32,599 nucleotides of DNA, from positions 1 through 32,599 of the forward strand of contig CAKTUZ010000030.1 in NCBI GenBank assembly GCA_934621605.1, in the 5' to 3' direction. Below are positions 1-7,244 of this stretch, piece after piece. Within the stretch, counting starts at the first letter, position 1; every line of letters starts with the position of its first letter. The notes beneath the pieces were generated by a model. That model was given only the letters and a program-made list of their open reading frames with translations. It had not been told where the DNA came from and did no database searches. The DNA comes from an uncultured bacterium (GTDB lineage Bacteria > Vulcanimicrobiota > Xenobia > Xenobiales > Xenobiaceae). The position numbers and the translations under genes were made by a program.

Positions 1-50
1 GGCCTCTAACGCCCCATGCTAGCGCTCTATCCAAGCTGAGCTACACCCCG
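1..50 (-). tRNA. tRNA-Pro(GGG), partial (3' part outside window)
   Basis: The 50 bases match positions 277-326 exactly, which is the 5' part of the complete tRNA-Pro copy. The acceptor 5' strand, D arm, anticodon arm with a GGG anticodon and the variable loop are present. The T arm and 3' acceptor strand lie beyond the window edge. Transcription runs toward the left edge. Confidence 0.85.
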
Positions 51-97
51 ATATAAACTTCACTGCGCTTGAGAACTGTACCCCTTAGCGCCCAAAG

Positions 98-126
98 ATA
101 ATAGCAGGTCAGCCCACAATTTGCAA
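98..126 (-). promoter_or_regulatory. Promoter of the truncated tRNA-Pro copy
   Basis: On the minus strand, TTGCAA (-35) and TATTAT (-10) are separated by exactly 17 bases. This lies 48 bases upstream of the tRNA 5' end. The same elements occur at the same spacing 276 bp away in front of the complete copy. Confidence 0.6.
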
Positions 127-210
127 GGCCTCTATGAAAAAAAACTATTATTTTGGTATATGGGAACTGACGGGGTTAAAAATAGCATAAAGTGAAATCA
201 AAAACGGCTC

Positions 211-243
211 AAAAAACAAAAAAGAGAGCTTTGCAACTCTCTT
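211..243 (-). terminator. Intrinsic terminator after the complete tRNA-Pro
   Basis: Read on the minus strand, a perfect 7-bp stem (AAGAGAG/CTCTCTT, 8-base loop, 222-243) is followed by a T-rich tract made of two runs of T split by one G. It begins 6 bases after the encoded CCA end. It lies between the two tRNA copies, so they are probably separate transcription units. Confidence 0.75.
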
Positions 244-248
244 AATTG

Positions 249-326
249 TGGTCGGAGTGCCCGGATTTGAACCGGGGGCCTCTAACGCCCCATGCTAGCG
301 CTCTATCCAAGCTGAGCTACACCCCG
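249..326 (-). tRNA. tRNA-Pro(GGG), complete, with encoded CCA
   Basis: All arms fold on the minus strand. The acceptor stem CGGGGTG/CACTCCG has one G-U pair. The D stem is GCTC/GAGC, the anticodon stem CTAGC/GTTAG, and the 7-base loop ATGGGGC gives anticodon GGG, which reads CCC proline codons. The T arm is CCCGG-TTCAAAT-CCGGG. Discriminator A is followed by an encoded CCA (249-251). A C1-G72 pair with A73 is the usual identity signature of bacterial tRNA-Pro. Length is 78 bases including CCA. Confidence 0.95.
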
Positions 327-409
327 ATATAAACTTCACTGCGCTTGAGAACTACACTCTTTAGCGCCCAAAGATAATAGCAGGTCAGCCCACAATTTGC
401 AAGGCCCCT
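277..409. repeat. Direct repeat copy B of tRNA-Pro plus promoter
   Basis: Partner of 1-133. The visible repeat starts at 277 only because the window begins inside copy A. The true repeat probably covers the whole tRNA. Confidence 0.85.
374..402 (-). promoter_or_regulatory. Promoter of the complete tRNA-Pro
   Basis: On the minus strand, TTGCAA and TATTAT are 17 bases apart, with an A/T-rich stretch (411-440) immediately upstream that could act as an UP element. The predicted start is about 40 bases before the tRNA 5' end. Confidence 0.6.
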
Positions 410-410
410 A

Positions 411-662
411 TAGGAAAAAAATCGTTATATTTTATAATAGGTATCAGTTAGAAAAACTATGCTATTTATGCCGTGTGATGAATGGCGCCAGTTTTTAAAG
501 AGCTATGTCATGTGGCTAAAAATCTTACTTTATCGACTGATGGCGGAAAAAAATGTTGCAGAGCGAATTGTCAAGACGACTTCTATCGTTTTTTTCATTG
601 CGGTTGGGAGTACTGAGCGGGGGAGGTCCGCTTAATTTTAAACTTCAAGGTGGAAAAAGTAT
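411..662. other. Intergenic region upstream of adenine deaminase
   Basis: No gene or RNA is recognised here. A small hairpin-forming sequence (AGCGG/CCGCT, 616-632) lies just before the adenine deaminase ribosome-binding site. I looked for a purine riboswitch core because the downstream gene handles adenine, and did not find one. No convincing + strand promoter was found. Confidence 0.5.
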
Positions 663-2456
663 ATGAGCGCTGATTTAGCTTCTATTGTAAAAGCATCCCG
701 TGGACTTACTCCCTGTGATTTCCTTTTGCGTGGCGGCAAGTACCTGAATGTTTTTACCAGACAATTTGTAGAAGGCGATTTGGCTGTTTACCAAGGCGTA
801 ATAGTTGGTATAGGTGAGCGTCCTGCTCATAAAGTAATAGATATTAGCGGCAAATATATTGTGCCTGGTTTTATAGATGGTCATGTTCATTTAGAATCAT
901 CTATGCTTACCCCCGATCAGTACGCTGCTGCGGTCATTCCGCATGGAACTACTGGAGTTGTGGCTGATCCGCATGAATATGCCAATGTCGCCGGTCTGGA
1001 AGCCATTAAATATTTGGAGAGGGCCGCCGAAGTTTTACCTTTAGATATTTATATCGATGTTCCGTCTTGTGTGCCTGCTACCAATATGGAACATGCTGGG
1101 GCCACTCTGAGTGCTGCCGATATTGCCTCTGTAAAGGATTTGCCTCACGTTGTCGGTTTAGGGGAGATGATGAACTATCCGGGCGTGCTTTATGGCGATC
1201 AGTCTGTATATGATAAAATAGAAGCTCTGGGGAAAAACCGTCATGTAGATGGTCATGCTCCCGGATTGAGCGGTTACGATTTGCAAGCTTATGTGGCAGC
1301 TGGTATAGGTACTGATCATGAATGTACAAATTTAGCTGAAGCTAAGGAAAAGCTTTCTTTAGGAATGCGCATTATGATTCGCGAAGGCTCTGTAGCCCGT
1401 GATTTGGAGGCTTTGGCTCCTCTGGTTGAAGGAAAAGCTTTTGACAGAGTGTTGGAGCGTTTGCTTTTAGTTACTGATGATAGGGAACCTGAAGATTTGC
1501 AAGCTGACGGTCATATGGATTACCTTTGTCGCAAAGCTATTCAGCGTGGAGTTTATCCGGCCGCAGCTTTTATTATGGCTTCTTGGGGGGTGGCTCAATG
1601 CTTTAATTTACCTAAAGTAGGAGCTTTGGCTCCAGGATATAGGGCTAATTTAGTTGTCTTGGCCACTGCTGAAGAAGGTTTTACCCAAGGTTTTACGGTT
1701 CAGCAAGTCTATAGAGACGGTATTTTATTGGCTGAAAATGGTCGCTGTTTGCAAAATATGCCTTCTGTGCCTTTGGGGGCCATGGCCGATAACTCTATAA
1801 AATTAGCTGAAGTAACTCCAGATAAACTTAAAGTAAAGACGAAAACTCCCGGGAAACATAAGGTTCATGTTATTGGAGTAACTGCGGGTAGTATAGTTAG
1901 CCAACACTTAACTGAGCATATGGAGGCCCAAGTTTACCAACACGACGGCATTACTGAATATGAAATAAAAGCCGATACCGGTCGCGATCTTCTGAAAGTG
2001 GCCGTTTTGGAACGTCATAAAGCTTTAGGCAACATTGGCCTTGGATTTGTGCACGGTTTCGGTTTTAAAGGCGGTGCCATTGCTTCTACCGTGGCTCACG
2101 ATTCTCACAACTTAGTGGTCGTAGGTGATAATGATGACGATATGTTGGTTTGTATAGAGGAAATAAAACGTTTGGGCGGAGGTTTAATTGTAGTTAGTGG
2201 CGGTCAGGTCAAAGCTTCGGCAGCTTTACCTGTATGTGGCTTAGTCTCTGATAAACCTTTAGTTGAAGTTTCTGCTTCTATAACTGAGTTGTACAGAGAA
2301 GCTGATAAATTGGGTTCCAAATTGAAGCGTCCTTTTATGAGTTTGGCTTTTATGACTTTGCCAGTTATTCCCCAATTGAAGTTGAGCGATGTCGGTTTAG
2401 TCGATGTGGAATTATTTAAATTTATCGATTTGGCAGAAATGGAAGAGGGACTTTAG
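663..2456 (+). CDS. ade: Adenine deaminase
   Basis: Hydrolyses adenine to hypoxanthine and ammonia in the cytoplasm (purine salvage). The 597-residue length fits the AdeC/Ade family of the metallo-dependent amidohydrolases. Visible motifs in order: a beta-strand N-terminal region, metal-binding HVH in DGHVHLESS (H74, H76), ADPHE near 101, GLGEMMNYPGV with E168, DGHAPG near 196, GTDHE near 216, REGS near 240 and a TDD motif at 271-273. A C-terminal extension (about 380-597) is typical of adenine deaminases and absent from dihydroorotases. The ATG start is supported by AAGGTGG about 11 bases upstream. It is monocistronic and converges on the DAK2-DegV gene with only 21 bases between stops. No purine transporter or regulator is adjacent. 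Confidence 0.95.
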   Translation: MSADLASIVKASRGLTPCDFLLRGGKYLNVFTRQFVEGDLAVYQGVIVGIGERPAHKVIDISGKYIVPGFIDGHVHLESSMLTPDQYAAAVIPHGTTGVVADPHEYANVAGLEAIKYLERAAEVLPLDIYIDVPSCVPATNMEHAGATLSAADIASVKDLPHVVGLGEMMNYPGVLYGDQSVYDKIEALGKNRHVDGHAPGLSGYDLQAYVAAGIGTDHECTNLAEAKEKLSLGMRIMIREGSVARDLEALAPLVEGKAFDRVLERLLLVTDDREPEDLQADGHMDYLCRKAIQRGVYPAAAFIMASWGVAQCFNLPKVGALAPGYRANLVVLATAEEGFTQGFTVQQVYRDGILLAENGRCLQNMPSVPLGAMADNSIKLAEVTPDKLKVKTKTPGKHKVHVIGVTAGSIVSQHLTEHMEAQVYQHDGITEYEIKADTGRDLLKVAVLERHKALGNIGLGFVHGFGFKGGAIASTVAHDSHNLVVVGDNDDDMLVCIEEIKRLGGGLIVVSGGQVKASAALPVCGLVSDKPLVEVSASITELYREADKLGSKLKRPFMSLAFMTLPVIPQLKLSDVGLVDVELFKFIDLAEMEEGL

Positions 2457-2477
2457 CCTTAATTGCGGCGGTATATA

Positions 2478-4487
2478 TCAATCGATTAAATAGGCTATGC
2501 CCACAGCTCCGGAACCGCAATGTACACTGACTGCACAGCCCGTTTCCGTCTTGAAAAGGGGAGCGGGCAAATTCAATTTTTGCAATTCTCGGCTAAGTGA
2601 AGAAATGGTTTGAGATGGATCCAAAACAGGCGTGTTTTGGGGTGACTTCAGATTAGGACTGTAAGCTACAAAAATTTTACGGACGTGATGCTGTGCATTT
2701 TCTGCTTTAACTCTTTGAGCAATATCACTCAATGCCCGATCTAAATTCAATGAACGAGCTAGAGGAGCTATCGAAGTTTCGCCACTGTAGCTAAATATAT
2801 AATAAGCTTTGAGTAAACGCTCCAATTTTTGCTTGGGAGTTCGCAAACGTCCTCCTTTAATAAGATATTGGAGGCTGGGCACAGTAAAGAGTAAGTGTGT
2901 CTTTTTAGCCAGCGACTCAAAATAACTACTCACTTCATTCAGATCAGCTAGAGGATTGGCTGCTATAAAATTTGCTGTTTCAATTATTAAGCATCCCAAT
3001 CCGATGCTGATACTATTGGAATTGATAACCTTAATGCGTTCTTGTTTAGGATCAATTTGAGCAGCTGCCTGACAAGCAGCATTGTAGGAGCCTGATAAAA
3101 AAGCTGAAGGATGCAAAGAGAGAATTAGATGATTTGGATAAGACTGATAAATGGTTGCAAAATCATAAGGAGAAGGATGGGCTGTGGAAATTTCCATAGG
3201 TTCCTGCTGTTGATTAAGAAGCTCTGCTAACTGCTTGGGACTAAAGTTATGATTATCCAAATAGCTTCTACCATTTAGATTGATGCGTAAAGGCACTGAA
3301 ATAATTCCCAAGGTGTTGAGAAGCTCAGGGCTGAGATCACAAGTTGAATCAGTTATAATTTGTATAGGCGCAGGGGTAGTTGACAGAAAATTATGCGTAC
3401 TGTCGATCGCCACTTCTGAAAGGTGAGTTGCACTAAAGTAGCCCTTTTGCTCAATATTGTGAGAAGCAGTTTGAGGATTAGGATTCCGTTTCCACAATAT
3501 CTCTTTTTGGCGAACTCTGCATTGCTCGGTTAAATCGTCTTTTTTGCTATCTATTAAACGGCCGTATTGCAGCAAAATATCGCTGATAACTTGCGGGTTA
3601 TTAGTGTGCAAGTGAATTTTAAGCAACTTTGGAGTTTGGGCCATGACTAAAGAATCACCCCAAGTTGCCAATTTTGTCTCTATCTCTTCCTTGATATTTT
3701 CAGGACAATCTGTCAATAAAAACTCGCTGCAATATTGATAATTCGGTATTTGGGCAAAAGGAACAGAATCAATAGCGCCAAATTTTAAGCTCTTTATAAA
3801 GGTTGCTTCACTGTCGTTCGTTTCCCAACTCCAAAGAGAGCGTCTCTGGGCTACGCGCAGCATACCGGCGAAGAAAAAATAAAGACCTAAGGCTCCAGCA
3901 TCTACTGTTTGGGCTTGACGTAAAGCTTCCGGGCGGTCGTCATTATCGGTAAAGTCAAAAAAAACTTGGCTTTCAGTAAGAATCTTGTGCAAAAAAGATA
4001 CTAAATCAGACTCACTTTTTTGTGACAAAACTTGTTCAGCTTTTTCGCCTAAAATTCTTATGAAACTTAAAATTGTACCTTCTGCCGGACGTTGCAAAGC
4101 GCGATAGGCAAACTCACTGCCTTGGCGCAAGGCGACGGTTAAATCTTTAATCGAAGCTTCGGTTTTGTTGTTCAAACTACAAGCAAAGCCATGCAAAATT
4201 TGCGACAAGATGACGCCGGAATTTCCATGGGCTTCCCAAAGCGCTCCTGAAGCTGCTTTTTGAGCCGCTTGACTTATAGTTTGTGAAGACGGAGAGTAAG
4301 CTAAAGCCCGCAGAGCTCCGCGTATTGTAAAAGACATATTTGTGCCGGTATCGCCGTCCGGGACTGGATAGACGTTCAGTCTGTTAAGGAAATGCCGGTG
4401 CAAAGTCAGCCAGCGCCCTCCGCCTATAAATATCTTTTTAAAAGTCTTACCGTTTAAGGCTGTGATCAAAGCGAGCGACCTGCCCAT
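2478..4487 (-). CDS. DAK2/FakA-like kinase fused to DegV/FakB-like fatty acid-binding domain
   Basis: Residues 1-215 are a DhaL/DAK2 kinase domain with the Mg-ATP motif PDGDTGTN (D44, D46), GNSG at 88-91 and TVDAGALG at 194-201. Residues about 245-325 match the central domain of fatty acid kinase FakA, including the HLHTNNP histidines (292, 294). Residues about 375-669 form a complete DegV/EDD domain with DSTCDL (380-385), a STAHPSP loop, SGSYN, GLG, a KGGR motif and a C-terminal H-GSGAVG motif, which are the features that hold the fatty acid in FakB. In Firmicutes FakA and FakB are separate: FakA phosphorylates an acyl group presented by FakB, and FakA's own C-terminal domain is a degenerate DegV fold. 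Here that domain appears intact, so one protein may do both jobs. The start lacks a clear ribosome-binding site; a TTG at codon 7 is a possible alternative. Function as an acyl kinase is inferred. Confidence 0.85.
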   Translation of the reverse strand: MGRSLALITALNGKTFKKIFIGGGRWLTLHRHFLNRLNVYPVPDGDTGTNMSFTIRGALRALAYSPSSQTISQAAQKAASGALWEAHGNSGVILSQILHGFACSLNNKTEASIKDLTVALRQGSEFAYRALQRPAEGTILSFIRILGEKAEQVLSQKSESDLVSFLHKILTESQVFFDFTDNDDRPEALRQAQTVDAGALGLYFFFAGMLRVAQRRSLWSWETNDSEATFIKSLKFGAIDSVPFAQIPNYQYCSEFLLTDCPENIKEEIETKLATWGDSLVMAQTPKLLKIHLHTNNPQVISDILLQYGRLIDSKKDDLTEQCRVRQKEILWKRNPNPQTASHNIEQKGYFSATHLSEVAIDSTHNFLSTTPAPIQIITDSTCDLSPELLNTLGIISVPLRINLNGRSYLDNHNFSPKQLAELLNQQQEPMEISTAHPSPYDFATIYQSYPNHLILSLHPSAFLSGSYNAACQAAAQIDPKQERIKVINSNSISIGLGCLIIETANFIAANPLADLNEVSSYFESLAKKTHLLFTVPSLQYLIKGGRLRTPKQKLERLLKAYYIFSYSGETSIAPLARSLNLDRALSDIAQRVKAENAQHHVRKIFVAYSPNLKSPQNTPVLDPSQTISSLSRELQKLNLPAPLFKTETGCAVSVHCGSGAVGIAYLID

Positions 4488-4540
4488 CAGCTGAAAGTTA
4501 GGCTACATTTTCCTAAATTACCTTCTTTCCTGCGCCCAAT

Positions 4541-4569
4541 GAAATACCTTGGTCGGATCTTAAAGTCAA
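4541..4569 (-). promoter_or_regulatory. Possible promoter of the DAK2-DegV gene
   Basis: Minus strand TTGACT (5 of 6 to consensus) and TATTTC (weak) are 17 bases apart. They lie about 55 bases upstream of the ATG, in the 139-bp divergent gap shared with exbB. Confidence 0.3.
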
Positions 4570-4626
4570 AAATAACTAAAGAATACCGAAATAAGAAGGA
4601 TAAAGTTTATTCAGACTCGATATGAA

Positions 4627-5286
4627 GTGAACATGAGTCTGGAATTTTTAAATGATGTATCTGCCGTGGGATTAGGCACTTTGGTGCTTTTACTAATCTG
4701 TTCGGTAGTTGTCGTTACTGTAGTTATAGAGCGGCTTTACACCTACAAGCAAAGTGTAGTCAGTTCCGCTTGGTTGCACCATTTTGTGTGCGAAACTTTG
4801 CGTTCAAGCGGAGTGAAAGAAGCCTACACTTTTGTGAAAGGTATAGGCGGTATGTTGCCTAGAGTTTTTGAAGCTGGTCTAGCTAGAGCCGATATGAGTC
4901 AAGAAATGAGTGATGCAGCCATGGAAACTGTAATCGCTAGAGAAAGACTTAAGTTGGAAGAGCGTTTACCTATTATCAGTACGATTGCGGTTATTGCTCC
5001 TTTTATCGGACTTTTTGGCACTGTAGTGGGTATTATGCACACCTTTGATTCCGTAGCTGCTAAAGGTCAAGCCGGTGTAGCTGTGGTGGCGGCTGGTGTG
5101 GCTGAAGCTCTAGTTGCCACTGCTGCCGGATTATTCGTGGCTATTACCGCTGTTGTTTTCTTTAACTATTTTCGTGCCCGAATCAGTAGTATAGTTTCTG
5201 ACATGAATGGAGCGGCAGCTCGCCTTTCCGAGATGCTCGAGTTAGTGCGTCAGGGTAAAGAATTTCCCGAAGATCTGCTTGATTAG
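4627..5286 (+). CDS. exbB: MotA/TolQ/ExbB family proton channel protein
   Basis: Inner-membrane subunit of an ion-driven motor that couples proton flow to work at the outer membrane (TonB- or Tol-type). Three membrane segments are visible: about 16-36, 116-138 and 158-181. They include the conserved GLFGTVVGIM stretch and the EALVATAAGL helix, with the large cytoplasmic loop between segments 1 and 2 that is typical of ExbB/TolQ. Length of 219 residues is normal. The start could be GTG at 4627 or ATG at 4633; neither has a strong ribosome-binding site. It leads a three-gene operon with two exbD genes. No tonB, tolA or receptor lies in the window, so ExbB versus TolQ cannot be decided from context. 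Confidence 0.9.
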   Translation: MNMSLEFLNDVSAVGLGTLVLLLICSVVVVTVVIERLYTYKQSVVSSAWLHHFVCETLRSSGVKEAYTFVKGIGGMLPRVFEAGLARADMSQEMSDAAMETVIARERLKLEERLPIISTIAVIAPFIGLFGTVVGIMHTFDSVAAKGQAGVAVVAAGVAEALVATAAGLFVAITAVVFFNYFRARISSIVSDMNGAAARLSEMLELVRQGKEFPEDLLD

Positions 5287-5296
5287 ATAGGCTGAT

Positions 5297-5770
5297 ATGA
5301 TTGGAAGACGGAAAAATAGGGGGGAACAGGGCAGCGGTTTTAGTGATATAAATGTCACTCCTCTGACCGATGTGCTGTTGGTGCTGTTAATTATCTTTTT
5401 AATTACCGGTACCTCTATAACTGCTCCATCTCACGATATCAAACTTCCCGATGTTATAACTAGGGAAAAAGCAGAAAATATCAGTATCGTTGTCGATATA
5501 ACAGCTGATGGTGCCACTTATATAGGCAATATGAAATGTCATAAAAAAGATCTTCAGCCTATGCTCAAAAAATTGGGTAAAGAAAAGCATACCAATAGAG
5601 TTATTATCAATGGTGATAAAAAGGCCGATTATATCCATATTATTTCTGCCATGCATGAAGCTAGGCAAGCTGGTCTAACTGATATCGCTTTAGCTACCCA
5701 GTATGACAGCAAAAACAAATCAGCTACTCCGAAAATAAAGACTGTTACCGTTACGGAGGCGAAGAAATAA
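5297..5770 (+). CDS. exbD: ExbD/TolR family protein, first copy
   Basis: Partner of ExbB: a single membrane helix (about 25-42) anchors a periplasmic domain and carries the proton-binding Asp of the channel. That residue is D25 in INVTPLTDVLLVLLIIF. The 157-residue length and a basic N-terminus fit the family. It starts 10 bases after exbB stops. The periplasmic part ends in a polar, Lys/Thr-rich tail (about 137-157) that the second copy lacks, so the two are diverged paralogues. Confidence 0.92.
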   Translation: MIGRRKNRGEQGSGFSDINVTPLTDVLLVLLIIFLITGTSITAPSHDIKLPDVITREKAENISIVVDITADGATYIGNMKCHKKDLQPMLKKLGKEKHTNRVIINGDKKADYIHIISAMHEARQAGLTDIALATQYDSKNKSATPKIKTVTVTEAKK

Positions 5771-6199
5771 GTGGCTAAAAAACGCAGATTTCGTCTTTCT
5801 GAAGATGAGCAGTCTGGGGTAATGGGAGATATAAATATCACTCCCTTAACCGATGTGCTTTTGGTTCTGTTAATTATTTTTCTGGTAACAGCTACGGCTG
5901 CCACCCAGACTGCTTTTAATATGAACTTACCTTTAGGTTCTGCTCAAGCCAATCTCAAGGTTGTTAACGATACGGTAGTTATGAGTATCGATGAAAAAAG
6001 CAATATATACGTGCAGGAAGAAACTAAACCGGTACCCCATACTTCTTTAGTTTCGCGTTTGAAATTGTATCAAACTAAAAAGGGTACCGATAAAGCAGCC
6101 GTAAGAGCTGCCGGTAATACTCCTTACGGGACGGTAGTTATGGCCATCGACTCAGCTAAGCAAGCCGGTTTGGAAAAGGTGGTCTTGGTAGCTGATTAA
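5771..6199 (+). CDS. exbD: ExbD/TolR family protein, second copy
   Basis: The same architecture as the preceding gene in 142 residues, with conserved Asp D28 in ITPLTDVLLVLLIIF and a shorter periplasmic domain. The GTG start directly abuts the TAA stop of the first exbD, with GGAGG inside the upstream coding end, so the two are likely translationally coupled. Structural work on ExbB5-ExbD2 complexes shows two ExbD chains per pore; two different genes would allow a mixed dimer, which is inference. It converges on rsmA with a 22-base gap and no visible terminator. Confidence 0.92.
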   Translation: MAKKRRFRLSEDEQSGVMGDINITPLTDVLLVLLIIFLVTATAATQTAFNMNLPLGSAQANLKVVNDTVVMSIDEKSNIYVQEETKPVPHTSLVSRLKLYQTKKGTDKAAVRAAGNTPYGTVVMAIDSAKQAGLEKVVLVAD

Positions 6200-6221
6200 A
6201 ATCAAGTCCGGCAACAGTCTG

Positions 6222-7037
6222 TTAAACGTGCTCAGTAGCTGTTTTGAACAAAGCCATGGCTAAGTCTGAAAATTGTTGCAAGGTAAGCTCTTCTGGTCGT
6301 TCGTTGCCTTTCAAGCCTGTTTCTGCGAAGGCTTTTTCCAAATCGGCTTTCATGGAGGTTGCTACTCCTTTAAGCGATTTGCGTAGAGTTTTGCGCCTCA
6401 TGCTGAAAGAAGTTCTGGTTAAAGTTAAAAAAAGTTTAACCGGAGCTTCTATGGGAGGAGTCTGGTAAATATTAAGAGCCATTACGCTAGAATCAACTTG
6501 CGGTGGTGGGTTGAAGGAACCGGGTTTTACGTTAAAAAGGGTCTTGGCTTGTGCGTAATAACCTACAAAATAGCTTAAAGCGCTACTGTCTCGGCAAGCC
6601 AGGCTTTGAATACGATCGGCCACTTCCTTTTGAATCATGATAATCATGCGATCTATATAGGGACTGCCGTCTATAAGTAATTTTTCGATAATCGGAGTAG
6701 TAATATAGTAGGGGAGATTGGCTACTACTTTCCACTTTTTGGGAGTTCCGTCAGCAGATAGATTACTGGTTTGTAAAGTTTTGGGTAAATTTAACTTTAA
6801 AAAATCTTGATGGACTACTTGCAAATTAGGCAAAACCGGCAATTTGGCGGCTAATTCTTCGTCTACCTCTATGGCTTTTACTAGACGGACTTTTTTTACC
6901 ATTTCTAAGGTGATAGCTCCTCGACCGGGGCCTATTTCTAAAATATTGTCGTCTTCATGCAAATCGGCTGCTTCTATGATTTTGCCTATGATATTGCGGT
7001 CAGCTAAAAAATGCTGACCGAGAGGACGTCTGGACAT
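6222..7037 (-). CDS. rsmA: 16S rRNA (adenine1518-N6/adenine1519-N6)-dimethyltransferase
   Basis: RsmA/KsgA transfers four methyl groups from S-adenosylmethionine to two adjacent adenines near the 3' end of 16S rRNA, a late step of small-subunit maturation. Motifs: N-terminal GQHFL at 7-11, SAM-binding EIGPGRG at 34-40, acidic EVDEE near 57, QDF near 77 and catalytic NLPYYI at 107-112. The C-terminal helical domain is complete. The 271-residue length is typical. AAGGA lies about 13 bases before the ATG. Confidence 0.96.
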   Translation of the reverse strand: MSRRPLGQHFLADRNIIGKIIEAADLHEDDNILEIGPGRGAITLEMVKKVRLVKAIEVDEELAAKLPVLPNLQVVHQDFLKLNLPKTLQTSNLSADGTPKKWKVVANLPYYITTPIIEKLLIDGSPYIDRMIIMIQKEVADRIQSLACRDSSALSYFVGYYAQAKTLFNVKPGSFNPPPQVDSSVMALNIYQTPPIEAPVKLFLTLTRTSFSMRRKTLRKSLKGVATSMKADLEKAFAETGLKGNERPEELTLQQFSDLAMALFKTATEHV

Positions 7038-7080
7038 TATTTTTTTGATTTCCTTGTTTAACTTAATCGCAGAAGTAATA

Positions 7081-7106
7081 TTGCCCTAAATTTTTACTTT
7101 AGGCAA
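7081..7106. promoter_or_regulatory. Inverted repeat in the rsmA-LCP divergent region
   Basis: Arms TTGCC-TAAA and TTTA-GGCAA flank a 6-7 base spacer, with one bulged base. It lies 44 bases upstream of rsmA and 140 bases upstream of the LCP gene. It could be an operator or a leader hairpin; the sequence does not decide. Confidence 0.3.
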
Positions 7107-7244
7107 GAGTTTTTATCTTATCTATAGAACAATCGGGCGAATTTTGGGGGATCGGCCCGCAGCTTTCGACGTTCCGTGCTCTTTCCGCCAAGCTATTTAG
7201 AAAAGTTTGGATAGAATTGCCTAATTTAGGCCGATCGGTTTATT

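Larger units (their letters stand above)
1..133. repeat. Direct repeat copy A of tRNA-Pro plus promoter (period 276 bp)
   Basis: Positions 1-133 align without gaps to 277-409. The tRNA part is identical. There are four substitutions in the leader around 79-85 and one or two near the far end. The similarity stops just upstream of the -35 element, so the duplicated unit is gene plus leader plus promoter. Confidence 0.85.

Noticed and set aside
433..438. A TATAAT on the + strand as promoter for adenine deaminase
   Set aside because: It has no acceptable -35, is about 225 bases from the gene and falls in the A/T-rich stretch upstream of the tRNA promoter.
411..662. Possible purine riboswitch before adenine deaminase
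   Set aside because: The conserved core elements are not found; only one small hairpin is present.
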